64,000 nt of DNA from Corythucha ciliata (lineage: Eukaryota; Arthropoda; Insecta; Hemiptera; Tingidae): contig CM075937.1 of the NCBI GenBank assembly GCA_038030265.1, positions 24,346,198 through 24,410,197 on the forward strand. The letters run 5' to 3'. Each line of letters begins with the position of its first letter. The stretch's first letter is position 1. Positions 10,983-22,470 of the stretch are shown here, piece after piece. The position numbers and the translations under genes were made by a program. The notes beneath the pieces were generated by a model. That model was not told the DNA's origin. It made no database searches and saw only the letters and a list, made by a program, of their open reading frames with translations.

Positions 10983-11422
10983 ATTTCTTGCCAACGATAT
11001 CCAACGAGGAGCAACTCACCCCCTTGGAAGGGCTCCTCACAAATGATACATCTTTCGAGGTAAATAAAGTAATGATTTTCATCTTGTTCACTTGAACTTT
11101 CACATTAAAATCTCAAAGGTTTCAAGCTGTCAGTGCTTGGTGACGCAAAAACAGCCGGACCAATTTTTAAAAAAATAATGGACCACGTGATCGCTATGTG
11201 GATAATTAGGAAAAACTTACAACTGGCGGGGTGTAAAGAGAAAAAGCCCTTCGAGCACTTGAATTTGGCTCGTGCTCTGAACGGTAAGAAAAACTTTCCT
11301 TCTGCCAATTGTTTTATTCATTTTCTAATGTTTTCTCTCTTACAGAGGTCACGCGCAGAGTTTGTGATCGACTCAATATCGTGGATACAGAGATGGACTT
11401 GAGCCACGCCGGCTCAGAGTGA
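10983..11422 (+). CDS. C-terminal exons of a DUF4806-type protein
   Basis: Three exons join in frame with canonical borders: 10983-11059 (acceptor after an 18-T tract), 11127-11283 and 11346-11422 with stop TGA. The introns are 67 and 62 nt. They encode the last 102 residues, including FLPTISNEEQLTPLEGLL, KKIMDHVIAMWI and KKPFEHLNLARALNEVTRRV. This pattern (a 'leP... LE..L', a helix ending the middle block, then a G/C-K..F..L motif) resembles the DUF4806 domain found at the C-terminus of many multicopy arthropod proteins; the assignment is from memory of the family. No function is established. The N-terminal exons are not found, so it is either the 3' end of a longer gene or a detached fragment. 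No stop or frameshift interrupts it. Confidence 0.6.
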
Positions 11423-11449
11423 CTGGCCCCCTTTTATGGATTTTTCAAA

Positions 11450-11700
11450 AAAAAAAAAATTGAATATTTTGACGAAAACCTTCATTGAAAATATACAACT
11501 AATATTCCAAAAGAATATTTTGCGAATACTTCGAAAAAATACTATTCAAATATTTCAGAAGAATATTTTGTAAATACTTGAAGAAAATATTTTTGAATAT
11601 TATTTCAAGAATATTTTGCGAATGATTTTCTCTGAATATTTTATAACCACCCAAAAAGCGGATATTTGTTAAATCTATAATTCCGGAACTGAATTCTGAG
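11450..11700. repeat. AT-rich GAATATTTTG-type degenerate repeat
   Basis: Variants of GAATATTTTGCGAATACTT recur several times. Similar GAATATTCGAAAATAATATTC sequence lies beyond the far end of the adjoining retrotransposon (13098-13160), which suggests that the retrotransposon inserted into this repeat. Confidence 0.4.
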
Positions 11701-11726
11701 ATTAAATTGTTTATTAATGATAGACT

Positions 11727-13042
11727 TATGGTATAAGAGGTAATGCTTTGAGTTTAATTAAATCATATATGACTGGTCGCCTTCAGTTTGTGAAAATAGG
11801 TGCTACTTTTAGTGATCCCATTACTCTAAATTTTGGCGTCCCTCAGGGATCAGTGCTGGGACCTTTGTTATTTGTTTTGTATTATAATGGTATTTTTGAT
11901 TTAAGCTTAACTTCTGCCAGTACTTTCTGTTTTGCAGATGATACGGTGCTCATTTTCTCTGGTAAAAATCTAGATAATGTAATTGAATCTATTGTAATTA
12001 ATATGAAAATAATTAAAAAATGGCTTAATGATAATTGTCTATTGCTAAACTGTGATAAATCCCACCTAGTGAACTTCTCTTTGAGTAGTAATTGCTCCCT
12101 GCCAAGTAGTCTAAAGTTTCATTCTGCTTCATGTGGTGACAACACTTGTGACTGTGATACTGTTAATTTTTCCGACCATTGCAAGTATTTAGGAGTTGTA
12201 TTTGATAATAGGCTTAGGTTTGATAAACATGTTAATAATCTAGTGTGTAGAGTTAGAAAATTGTTTTTTAAATTTAAATTACTCAGAGCTATATTATGTC
12301 CTAAGACCTTGAAAGTAGTTTATTTTGCTCTAATTCAATCCATTCTTAACTATGGGATAATAACGTGGGGAAACACATTCAAGTATTTGATTAATAAAGT
12401 TTTAGTTGTCCAGAAAGCTGTTGTCAAGATATGCCTAATGAAATCGATTAGATTTCCTTCGGATCAATTATTTCGTGATTTTGATGTGATGCCCGTGAAT
12501 TATTTATACGCAATTTCTGCATGTTCCATTTTTCTCAGGCCTCTTCTTTCGGTGAGTATTATCATACGCATTCGCACTTAACTAGGCTGTCCCAACGAAC
12601 AAACGTGTCGATTCCTAGGCACAACACTAGTTTTTATTCGAGGCATGCTAGTATATTTGCTCTCAAATTGGCTTTACTTAATAAATTCAATTATTGTGAT
12701 TTTACTTCTAGTCGTTTGAAAAGTTATTTGTATAGAATTATAAAAGATAAGACTATTATTGTTCCAGTTACCTAAAAGCTTTTTGAATTTTTTGTTGCCC
12801 TGTTACTATTTTGTTGTGCTTATGGTGTATCGTTATTGTTTATTGTTCTATGATTCATGTTAATTGTTGTTATTTATTTATTGAAGTTTTTTTTGTTGCA
12901 ATAATGGTCCTTGTTAGCAAAAATTTGAATTTGTAAGTTCCTATGTAATTAATGATTTATTTTATTGATGTTTTAGTTAGTTTGGATGCTGTACCCAACT
13001 CCAGCTCTCGCACAAGTTTTCTTTTGAGAGTTGGCAAATAAA

Positions 13043-13087
<45 letters not shown>

Positions 13088-13102
13088 TAATAATAATAAT
13101 AA
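11727..13102 (+). mobile_element. 5'-truncated non-LTR retrotransposon (Jockey/CR1-like)
   Basis: From about 11727 the sequence encodes the palm and thumb part of a LINE reverse transcriptase. It has YGIRGNALSLIKSYM, FGVPQGSVLGPLLF and the catalytic FADD (in TFCFADDTVLIF), then CKYLGVVFDNRL and SILNYGIITWG. The frame 11748-12581 breaks near 12530 and continues in another frame (12521-12775), so it is a pseudogene. Upstream domains are missing, as expected for 5' truncation. The 3' end is a TAA-type microsatellite at 13046-13102. Confidence 0.9.
13046..13102 (+). repeat. (TAA)n microsatellite, LINE tail
   Basis: About 18 TAA/ATA units with one AAA interruption directly follow the retrotransposon 3' UTR. 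They form its 3' tail. Confidence 0.85.
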
Positions 13103-13149
13103 CATTCGAAATATTATTTGAATATTCGAAAATAATATTCTAAAAATAT

Positions 13150-13440
13150 GTTTTAAATGAACTTTGCTACTTGGGTGCAAGATAAAGTTCTAATTTGACT
13201 GGACTAAAAGAAAATGTTCCGTAGTTTCTGAAAATGGCATCACTTATCGGATTTGGTGCTATTATAAGCCGAGAAATCGCGGATTTTTTAAAGTAAGCAC
13301 CTGTTACTTTTTTAAATAAAAAAAAAATCATAACTCCGGAACGGATCGACGTAGAACGGTAGAACACTTCCAAAGGTACCATTTTCTCCATCATCACCCA
13401 AAATTTGTTGTCACACTTATACGGATCCACCCTGTATATG
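13150..13440 (+). repeat. End fragment of the ACCCTGTAT-ended foldback family
   Basis: It contains CGTAGAACGGTAGAAC, also found at about 33056, and ends ATACGGATCCACCCTGTATA. That closely matches the end of the repeat at 33055-34282 (CGCATCCACCCTGTATG). Confidence 0.5.
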
Positions 13441-14491
13441 ACCATAATTAGGGTGACCAGACGTCCTACTTTCCTCGGGCATGTCCTACTTTTCAGAGCG
13501 TCCGGGCTCATTTTTCAGGTGTCCGGGGAGGGGTCAGGATTGTCCTCTTTTTTGCCCTCCTTTTCGGTCTCAACGTGTAACGTCTAGTCCCAACATCTTT
13601 CAAGGTCAAGCTGAGGCGGGCTTTAGCATCTGGCACTTACCCCACAACCCGTTTTCGCTATTCGATAACCAAATGTTTCAAATTTGGCACCTTGAAAATG
13701 GATTTTTGTAATATCCTACCACAACTTTGTGGATTTTTACGCTTTTAAAAACTAAAATTTGTGAGTTACCTATGCTCTTTCAAAACCCAATTTTTGGGAG
13801 TTTTGCCCTTTGATAAACAAGTTTTGGACTTTCGCTCATTCTAAACCCACTTTTGTGGACAGGGATCCTATAAAATCCAATTTCGGGAACTTTGCGTCCT
13901 TTAAAACCCAATTTTGGTAATATTTCCCAGATAAAAAAATAAATTCCGTGCCTTTAGCTATTTCTATAAAATTAGTTTCGCAGGTTCAGTTAATTAAAAT
14001 AGCTAATTAGGCGAAATACGAACGGTAGAAAAACAAATTATGCAATTTTGGCTTTTTCAACCTCCAATTTCTCTCTTCCATAACAAAATGTTTCAAATTT
14101 GGAACCTTAAAAATCCAATTCAACAGATTTTTGTTATTTCCTACCCAATTTCACGGATTTTTACGCTTTTAAAAATCAAATTTCTGGGAGTTCGCTCCTA
14201 CTAAAATCTAGTAATAAGATTAGTTGGCTAGTTCAAAAAATTAATTTGGCTCTTTCAAAAACCGAATTTGGTTTATTCAAAACAAAAATTTCGTCATTTT
14301 GGCCCCTACCCAACTTTTGCAGACTTTCGCTCTTTCAAATATAATTTTGCGGATTTGGTTCATTCAAAACCAGTGAACAACTATTTCAACATTAAATTGA
14401 TGATTAACGATCAGGTGTACTACTATTGTGCCCTACTTTCCATCGTAAGCGTCCTTTTTTTCGCGTCAGGTGTCCTCGGACTTTGACATCA

Positions 14492-14633
14492 GGGGCCTTA
14501 GTACGAACATGGTACGAACGTTCGAGAAAAAATGCTGCTAGCGGGATCCAAGGACGCCGAATAAAAAATAACATTATCCCGCCATGGCAACCGCATCTAG
14601 TGGCATTTGCACACGGGTTCGTACTAAGGCCCC
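14492..14633. repeat. Nested small foldback element
   Basis: GGGGCCTTAGTACGAAC (14492-14508) and its exact complement (14617-14633) bound a ~142-bp sequence without ORF, inside the hAT-like element. Confidence 0.65.
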
Positions 14634-14642
14634 AGAGGGCCA

Positions 14643-14745
14643 ATTCTGTAACTCATAACGCGTGCGTTAGCAAAATTTCTCAACTGATTTTTTAAAATTA
14701 TTCGGCTTGTTGATTTCGCTAACGCGCGCGTTAAAGTTACAGAAA
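14643..14745. repeat. ATTCTGTAACTC foldback MITE, copy 1
   Basis: The left arm ATTCTGTAACTCATAACGCG plus TGCGTTAGC is the inverted copy of 14718-14745. A second copy lies at 27638-27737, so this is a short dispersed MITE family with conserved arms and a diverged ~45-bp loop. Confidence 0.75.
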
Positions 14746-14772
14746 AGGGGAGCAGGTCACCCTAACCATAGT

Positions 14773-15339
14773 GGTGGGCACATTCGGAACTTAGCGCATA
14801 CCTACTCTATTTGGCCAAATAAGCGGCAAAAAACTGACATGATTTACTCTAAGATCGGGTTTTTCCTGGACCCTGGAGGGACCTGATTTTTGGCCACAAG
14901 AATCGTCAGTAATTGACAATATTGCGAGCCGCGAAATCAAACTCCAAAATCTGGCTTTTTAGGTGAAAGGTGAGCCAAGCCCGCGGATTTTTGTTTAAAT
15001 TGCGGTTTGAACGGTCCAAATTCGTGAAATTTGGCCTTTTAGCGGTAAGACAAGGTATGCTTCAAACTTTGGCTTCCGTGAAATTCTTTTTTTTTCAAAC
15101 GAGTGGAACACGAGACATCGTTTTCGTCCACAAGAGGATTTTTGAGGGAGCAAAATCAACCAAATTTGATTTTGAATGACCGTTTTTCGAAACGGTAATA
15201 TTCTGCCGAAATATTACCTAGCAGTTTCTTGACCAAATAATCCCAACATGCGTAGCGGAGGGGGTATGTATTTTCACCTATTGACGAGGTTGATTGGTGA
15301 GAATTCCGAAAACCCGCCCACACTACTGTCCCGAGCTGG
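14773..15339. other. Intergenic, degenerate repeat
   Basis: Loosely periodic AT-rich sequence (TTTTTGGCC, GTCCAAATTCGTGAAATTTG) similar to type B repeats. No gene seen. Confidence 0.35.
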
Positions 15340-15480
15340 CTACCTTTTTGGTTGGAGCTTTACTGTGGTTTTACCTTCTTCTTGGTTGAAGCTCAACATA
15401 GGCTGGAGCTTGACTTTTGTTAAAGATTTTTGTGGTGGGAACTTTGCTGTGTTTCGGGCTTTTTTTTTTTTTTTTGTGGT
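15340..15480 (-). repeat. ~18-bp degenerate minisatellite, type C
   Basis: Units such as GGTTGGAGCTTTACTGTGG, TTGGTTGAAGCTCAACATAG and CTGGAGCTTGACTTTTG recur. Their complements (ACCACAGTATAGCTCCAACC and similar) form the array at about 22905-23265. Confidence 0.5.
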
Positions 15481-15959
15481 TCAAAGTATTGGGTACATAG
15501 CGACATGCTGTACATAACGAGATGCTAAAACAGTGGTGGGGGTCTGTGGACGGCCCATTCTCCCCACGGCCCTGACCGGACTGTCCTTCTTTCCTATTTT
15601 ATCCTACAGGTACAGTTTACGACTCGCCGACTCGGGGTGGTCATGGTGGATGCCCCCCCCCCCCACTATCAAAAATGTGAGTCGGGCTACTCGCCTCAAT
15701 CGGAAATCATCCAGGGCTTAGGGTAGGGGAAACTTTCAGGGTTCTCGGGGAAATTTTCTCCCTAACATCCCTAAAGGACCTATTTAACATTATACGCATT
15801 TTTCGGAACAAACAGACCGGCTTGGTGTCGGATTGACAGATTCTTGGCGTGGGAATGTTTCTCGGGACAAAATCAGCAGTAATTAAGCCAATAATATGAT
15901 GTAGGTACGATCAAAGATGGGGGGAGGGGTATGTTCCGGAGAGAACAAACTTCACGAGA
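15481..15959. other. Intergenic, no gene seen
   Basis: Contains a poly-C run near 15653-15662 and unstructured sequence. No coding or splice signal that I would defend. Confidence 0.35.
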
Positions 15960-16390
15960 ATGGGTCTTCAAGAAACCGGTATCGTGGGATTTAATCGTTA
16001 AAAAAAACCTTCTTGAGGGTTTGGCTCTTTAGGAAAAAAAAGTCATGAGCTTGGCTTACATGAAAAACACAAACTTTGAGGGTCCGGCTTTTCCAAAAAC
16101 CACTTTCACGGGTTCAACTCCTGAAACCCCTTATTTCGAGAATTGACTCTGAGTAGAACAAACTTCACAGGTTTTGCGCTTCAATAAACCTATCTCAAGG
16201 GCTTTTGTCGTTCAAAAGACCAATCTTGAGGGTTAGTATCTTCGAACAACAGAATTTGCGGAACTTGGCATACTCAAAATACCAATTTTGCGGGTTATTT
16301 GGCTCAATAAAAAACAATTTTACGGATTCGGCTCTCCATAAAAACAATTTTTCCTCCTTCGGTTAATCAAAAGACCTCAACTCCGTGAGG
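15960..16390 (+). repeat. Degenerate ~30-bp tandem array, type B
   Basis: Units like AACAAACTTCACAGGTTTTGC and CCAATTTTGCGGGTTATTTG recur about every 30 bases. Related arrays lie at 13600-14380, 30420-30640, 45340-45430 and 47940-48080. Confidence 0.55.
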
Positions 16391-17219
16391 TTGGCTCTGT
16401 CAAATTCTTCCAGCTTACACTTGACGTGTGGAGGTGCGGAGCGGGTTTGCGTGGAACACTGACCGGTTGTGGGGTGCAACCCGCAGCTTCTGGCACGCTC
16501 TGTCCAGTTCTTAGACTGTTTTGCCTCAGCTTTCGGTCAACTTCATTGTAGTTTTTACGCCTCCTCCCACTAACTGGCAGCCGGTATACTGTTATAGATA
16601 GCTCTTGGGGGTGCCTTGGTCTGTAATGGACCATTTTGTGCGGTTTTGGTGCCTCTTGGTAGACCTAAAGCCACAATTTCTTTCACGGAGCACCTGACAA
16701 CTATGGGCACTGGGCAGTTGAATTATAGATGTGGAGTGTTTTGTACCGGTGGTGCGTAAAAGGACTCTATATTTATCCCAACTGTGCTCGGTTCTTTAAC
16801 ATATTCACGTTAAAAATAAATAAAAGCTTCAGCCGACTGGTGCCCCATTTCAAGTGATGCCTGGGGCGGGCCGCCCCACAGCCCCCCTTACGCTACGCCA
16901 CTGCTTGGTTTGGCTTTTACCTAACCCAACCACTCCCCCCCCCTCCAAACGTTAAATTCCTAACTTAATCACTAGAATTGGGGTTATTGTAAAGCCAGTA
17001 TTTTTCGAATTCCATAAAGGGTTTTCAACCCATTTGCTGCGTTGACAAGCGAATGAAGGGGGAGGGGTCTCTCGCTGGTGCACACGTTTGATGGGAATTC
17101 CATTGCTCGACAGCTTGAAATTAAAAAAGCCCCTCGCGCTTATAATATGAAAGTACAGTGTTAGAGCAAGGTCGGCCAAGGTGTCCTCTCAAAGACGCCC
17201 TGTGAACCATAAATGACTC
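16391..17219. other. Intergenic, no gene seen
   Basis: An 85-codon frame on the - strand (16377-16634) has no recognisable domain or splice partner. The rest is unstructured. Confidence 0.35.
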
Positions 17220-18554
17220 GGCGAAAGCGCCGTTATGTATAAAACGTTTTAATGTACATTAGAAAACAAAATTTCAACACGGAAATGGGACAAATAATAA
17301 TAAATGTTTACTACTTATGTACAAAGCTTTTTAGTAACACAGCGCACCAAAAATTCATTGAGATCAAAAATTATAGTTTTTAAAGTAGAAACGCAGTTTA
17401 TTGTTTAGTTTCTTTTCCACAGTCATTTTATCATTGTATCTTAAGTCAATTTATCGACAAATTTTCCACTAAATTTGTTTTCTCAAAATAAAACAAATAA
17501 CGGAGTATAAAAAATGGTAATTTTTTTCTTCATAATACTAGGTAATGATGCGATCTTTAAACGAGTTCATTCGTTTTCAAAACAAAAAAGTAACGCAAGA
17601 GTAACGAAAGTCGTTTAAAATGAAGTTTCCGCCAGCCAATTCACTTTCTCTGTAACATAGCTGTTGCTATCGGTTCACTAAATTACGTGTATAACACACA
17701 CAAAACAATGGTGTCATCCATCATTTTAAATTATTTAAAAATATAATTTACAACATGAAAGTGGTCGCCATGTTTGCACAGCTTTGGAACGTACTTACAA
17801 AAAAAATTAACGGGATTAACTATCGTAAATCACTTTATATCATACAATTTGTTCACGTTAAACTCAAAATATGTACATCAAATCGAATAATTTATCGAAA
17901 GTAAAAATAATTACAGAGACTACGCCACCGATGGGGTTAGGGGAGTAAATTTATAGACCAAGAGGAAAAAAAAAAGCTATCTACCGCTTTTCACGCACGA
18001 TTTAAAAATCACAACTTTAGCTCCGATTCTAAGACAATTGTTACATCCCCCCCCCCTCACAACTGTGCACATCTCCCTCAACATCCAGCTCGTTGCTCCA
18101 TTAGGCGAATTAATTTCAGTTCAAGGTCGGACATGGATTATTTAGTTGTTTTTTTCTTTTAGTAGAGGAAAACATCGACTTAAAAAATTATCTCTCTCTA
18201 CAGTACTGAATCAAAGCTGTAGAATAACTTAAGTGAATTTTTAGCGTGTTATTGGAATACGCCCATTTTTTTTTTTTTTTTTTGTTGAAAAGCCTATCTA
18301 ATCAGGTTGCTCTGCCCCTCCCCCTCCTAAATTTATGTCGATTCATTTAACCGTGAGGTTCATTTTCGTCAAGGGGGGAGGGGGTGATTGTAACCCGATT
18401 CAAATGTAATCGTAAATTATAGGATAGTATTTAGGACACAGGTTACAGCTTCTCGATCAACAACTTCCATCACTCAGTCGAATCCTGCTACAAAAACGTA
18501 CGTCTCGTTAAAGAAAATAAATAATGATTTTCTGGTTGAAGACGAGGAGCGGAT
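17220..18554 (-). other. Probable 3' UTR and flank of slimb
   Basis: AT-rich, single-copy-looking sequence directly downstream of the slimb stop codon. It contains reverse-complement poly(A)-signal motifs toward 17290. There are no long frames. The extent of the UTR cannot be set from sequence alone. Confidence 0.35.
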
Positions 18555-20459
18555 CTACTTACTGAGCACGTTATGGTGATGAGGTGTGCCTTCAGGAGGA
18601 GCACAATTTAGAAAATCCCATATAAGGATCGTGTCATCGTGCGAAGAGGACACAATTTGAAATTCGTCAAACTGTAGCCTAAAAACACGGCCCGTGTGTT
18701 CCTAGAATTACGAGGGCATTAGTTTTTCCTTAAATTTTGAATAATACTGACGAATTAACTTACGACTAATGTTCGTAAGCATAGAGTACTCGCCGGCGCT
18801 CTAGGGTCGAGGGCTGCTATGAGATTCCAGACTTTTATTTTCCCGTCGTAAGCGCCGGAAACAATGCGCTTGGTGTCGAAACGGATACACCGTACCAGCT
18901 CTTCGTGGCCCTCTAATACTCGAAGACAAGCGCCGCACTCAATGTCCCAGAGACGAATAGTATTGTCCGAACTACCACTGACCACTAAACGATCTCTGTA
19001 TTGAAGGCATGCGATTCCACGCTTGTGACCGTTTAGCGTTCGAACGAATTCGCACGAAGCCGTATTCCACACCTAGAATATACGTTGCTTTGTTAAAAGG
19101 TTTCTCAGTAAACATTAATTTCTGTTATCGTTACTTTTATCGTTCTATCACCGCTGGCAGATACAATGTATTTTTCGTCGAAATCAACAACATTAACAGC
19201 CGCTCTGTGACCAACGAGCACTCTTCTCAGTGTAATCTCTGTAGGCGAGTACATGTCCCAAACAGCAATTGAACGATCCTATGGAAAGAAAACGGCGGGT
19301 AATTAAGTTTCACTGCAACAACAACAGAAAAACTTGATCCAAGCCTTACTTTGGAGCATGTCACCATCATCCCATTAGAAAATCTTAAATGCAGCACAGC
19401 TTCGCAATGATGAATCAATGTGTTCACCATTTCACCCGTGACAACATCCCAAACTCGCACGGTACTATCACTAGATCCACTAATTATAACCTTAAAATAA
19501 AAAAAATGATCATTTTGTTAGTTGGTTCAATTTCAGATTAGATACAAAGATTGACTCACTTTATCATCATACTGTAAACACAGCACAGAACCAGTGTGCC
19601 CTGTTAAAACTTTAACGCACTGGAGTGAATATCTATCCCAAATTTTAATCGTATTGTCCCTCAAGCCAGAAACAATTTTATGATCGTCGTACTGTAAACA
19701 GTAAACTCCCTTGGAATTCTCTGAGCGACAGTTGATCTTTTGAAGATTGTGACGTCCTAACCTCCAGTTGTTTTCTATACTCTACAAATTTCGATGAAAA
19801 TAAAGTTAATTCCCTTCACATAAAAAAGGCCCCCAAAATTAATAAACCTGCGTACTTCAATATCTTGAATAATTTTTGGGAATAGCGTCCGGTAAAATTT
19901 ATGATTTGGATGAGTTTTTCCAGGCTTTGGTTTGAATAAATACTGTATCCAAGTACGCCTCTCAGCGAGTCCTCTCCAGAGTGAATCAGTTCGAACTTTT
20001 CTCTCGATGAGTTTCTTCCAGAGCATACCCTCCGATATGACCCGGTACCATTCCTTACAGACTAATTCGGCCGATCTGAGCGAATCAGCGTACAAATAGG
20101 ATAATATATTTTCCGCTACGTGGTCAAGGCCTTGTTCTGCAGGAAATATGTCAAAATGTCAATAAAAGTTCGAAAGGAAATCGGTTACTGTTTGTCTTTA
20201 TTCTCTTACTTGGAAGTAACGAAATAAAGTCTCGTTGAAGCATTGGTTTTAAATAGGAGTTTATGTGACCGTGCTGGTAATGACACATCCGCGAGAGTAG
20301 ATTTTGCACGAAATCTATCTGGTGATTTTCGTTCCATTTTTCGAAATATTTCAGACATGTCTCTTGTTCGGCTAGGAATTGGGAATTTTCTTTTTTCGAA
20401 TTGTTGTTACCGCCTCCGGCACATTTGTCGTACAGTATTGTCATTCCAGCGGGATGAAT
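18555..20459 (-). CDS. slmb: F-box/WD-repeat protein Slimb (beta-TrCP)
   Basis: Substrate receptor of an SCF ubiquitin ligase that binds DSG-type phosphodegrons (beta-catenin/Armadillo, IkB/Cactus and Ci are known substrates). Seven exons join in frame, written high to low: 20459-20210, 20136-19856, 19781-19560, 19490-19350, 19278-19135, 19072-18764, 18701-18555. Introns are 62-78 nt with GT-AG ends. The product is at least 492 residues from ATG 20444. The N-terminal dimerisation region has [17 protein letters not shown]; the F-box follows in exon 2 ([42 protein letters not shown]). Seven WD repeats follow, e.g. [64 protein letters not shown] and [15 protein letters not shown]. Exon 1 opens with an acceptor, so a short upstream coding exon is probably missing. 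The last codons before TAG overlap a GTAAGT, so a further 3' exon is possible. Confidence 0.96.
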
Positions 20460-21289
20460 CTGCGGACGAAAATAAAGTTACAGATTTAAGAAGTTGCACG
20501 ATACTGGTACAAATCACCCCCTCCCCAACCCCCAAAACATCAGAAATAATGTAAGCCATAAATGTGTATTTTTTTCTTGCGCCCTACGGAGGCGTCTCTG
20601 CGTCTTATGTAGACTGGGCTTTAGTCGTGAAATCGCGCAGAAATATTCGCGACAAATAATGTTGTAACTGCATAGAAGACTTTCCTTACCGTAAGGTAGG
20701 AAAGGGAGGAGGTCGATAGCCTTAAATAAAAATACCACCACAGGGATTAAGAAGACCCTTCATAAAGTTTCTGAGGGATTTGTGCTCTTCTTGTACGGTC
20801 AAGAGAAGGCTACCAGGTAGTGTGCCCTCCTTACACGACCTTTTCTTGTGCCTAGCATACTTTCTTCGGAAACAGGCGATTTCAAGACTTTCGACCTTTT
20901 AAGAAAAAGGCCCGAGAGGCTACAGCGCGCTCGAGGAAAACTAAATTATAAACAAAAGTTGTAGGAAATTCAATGATCAACGTGAGGCGTCAGAGAATAT
21001 TTTCCTGTAAAGCCACGCGTTGGGGAAAAACTGAAAAAAGGGCCCAGTATCATGTTTGCGGGCTGCCAAAAGTTGTGCCGAGCGAAGTTGTCGAACACTT
21101 CTGACCTGTACATGCAATATGATAAAATAAAACAAAGATAATGGACATTTTGCAAGGCGAGCCGTTCTTTTTGTATAAATCGACAATTCGACTGGACTAT
21201 GAGTCAAAAATCAAACCTTAAAGTTCGAGAGTTGGCGACAGTTTCATTCAACCGGAAATACATAGTTTTGAAAGGAGTGCAAAATTATT
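20460..21289. other. Upstream of slimb, no gene seen
   Basis: This should hold the slimb first exon or promoter, but I cannot pinpoint either. Short frames are not convincing. Confidence 0.3.
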
Positions 21290-21705
21290 CAGGGTGTTCA
21301 TGATCATGAATTAGCTGGACAGAAGAAAACCAGTCATGGGGCACAACATTTGTCATCGAAATGACTATTTGGAGTTTTTGGAAATTCCGCTTTGTTTCCG
21401 AAATATCGCACATTTTATGATTTTATCATGAATTCTTTTTTTCCCCACTTAAATGCTTGCCGTACGCTCATAAAATGGTACTAGCCTAAAACTAGTCGGC
21501 TCATTGGAAAGAGCACAAAATTTCCATAATTGTGTTCACTTTCTGGTGAAAATTTCCTTCGTACCATACTTGAGCAACCGATTTACGAAAGAAAATGGTG
21601 ACTCACATTTCCATACATTTTTCACCTCTTCGCCATTGGGATGAAAACACTTTGAAATCAGTGGAAGAACGTCCTCATTTCGTAAGCTTTCCAACGATGT
21701 ACTAT

Positions 21706-21846
21706 AAAGCCGCCTTCACATGCAAGCTTTAAAAAGCTGAGCTGTGGGCTTCAACAATCAGAGTGCTCCGCGCTGTGTACTCGGAGCGCTCTGGTTGGTT
21801 GAAACCCTCAGCTCAGATTTTTAAAGCTTGCATGTAAAGGCGCCTT
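21706..21846. repeat. Foldback element with 65-bp arms
   Basis: Arms 21706-21770 and 21782-21846 are inverted copies around CACATGCAAGCTTTAAAAA, CTGAGCT and GTGCTCCG, with a loop of about 11 bases. It lacks an ORF. The preceding 21290-21705 begins with TTCAGGGTGTTCATGATC and looks like a decayed ACCCTGTA-ended element. Confidence 0.75.
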
Positions 21847-21867
21847 AAATGTTTACACTTAGGCCCG

Positions 21868-22030
21868 CCCGGAGCACACTAGAAGATAAAAGACGCCGAC
21901 TCCCCGTCAGCGTCCGACTCGTGCAGTAAAAACACTTGGAACTCTACGGGGCCTTTCACATTGGAAGTGTACGCGAGAGTCGACTCGCGTGTCGGCGTAC
22001 AGTCGCGTCGGGGCCTTTTTTCCGTTGAGA
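21868..22030. repeat. GGGGCCTTTCACATT dispersed element, copy 1
   Basis: It contains ACACTAGAAGATAAAAGACG, GTGCAGTAAAAACAC and GGGGCCTTTCACATTGG, then GACTCGCGTGTCGGCG. Similar motifs occur at 53318-53450 and, as a perfect hairpin, at 60002-60059. Confidence 0.55.
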
Positions 22031-22339
22031 TATAAGCAGTAAACTTGAAATATCATGCCTGGAAACGTGGAATTCATGCGTTTCTTCACAAGGGGACATT
22101 TTTTATTTTATTTGTGACTTAATTATGTATTCATCCTTCATCTTATTAGTCAATAATTTAAGTTCCCCTCCCCTTCGAAAGGCACCCCCGCCGACACTCA
22201 TAAGTGCTGACGTAATTATTCTAGTGGGGGGAGGAGGAGTTCATGAATCGAGCTTAAATTATTAAGAATATGAAAGATAAATAATTAAGTCAGAAAATAA
22301 ATAAAATTAGAAAACAATAGTTCCTACGGTTATAATGGT

Positions 22340-22470
22340 TCAAAACAGTTGAAAGATTTTGCAAACAGCTCCGCAAACGCTAACGTTAACGCTATTCACA
22401 TTTCAACCAACGAAATGTTGACTACCCTAGCAACGCGTACACAAAAATTAACTTTAGCGTTTACGGTGGT
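22340..22470 (+). repeat. GTTAACGCTATTCACATTTC dispersed element, copy 1
   Basis: GCTAACGTTAACGCTATTC plus ACATTTCAACCAACGAAATG is nearly identical to the reverse complement of 60116-60162, with weaker similarity beyond. It is a two-copy dispersed repeat. Confidence 0.65.

Larger units (their letters stand above)
13449..14764. mobile_element. hAT-like non-autonomous element
   Basis: The left end TAGGGTGACC (13449-13458) and right end GGTCACCCTA (14755-14764) are perfect 10-bp inverted repeats. They are flanked by ACCATAAT (13441-13448) and ACCATAGT (14765-14772), an 8-bp target duplication with one mismatch, as expected for hAT elements. GTCC...TTTTC subterminal motifs appear at both ends (13460-13580 and 14430-14480). 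The interior is mostly type B ~30-bp repeats and holds no transposase. Two smaller foldback elements are nested near the right end. Confidence 0.75.

Noticed and set aside
16377..16634. 85-codon - strand frame as a gene
   Set aside because: No recognisable motif, no splice partner, flanked by degenerate repeats.
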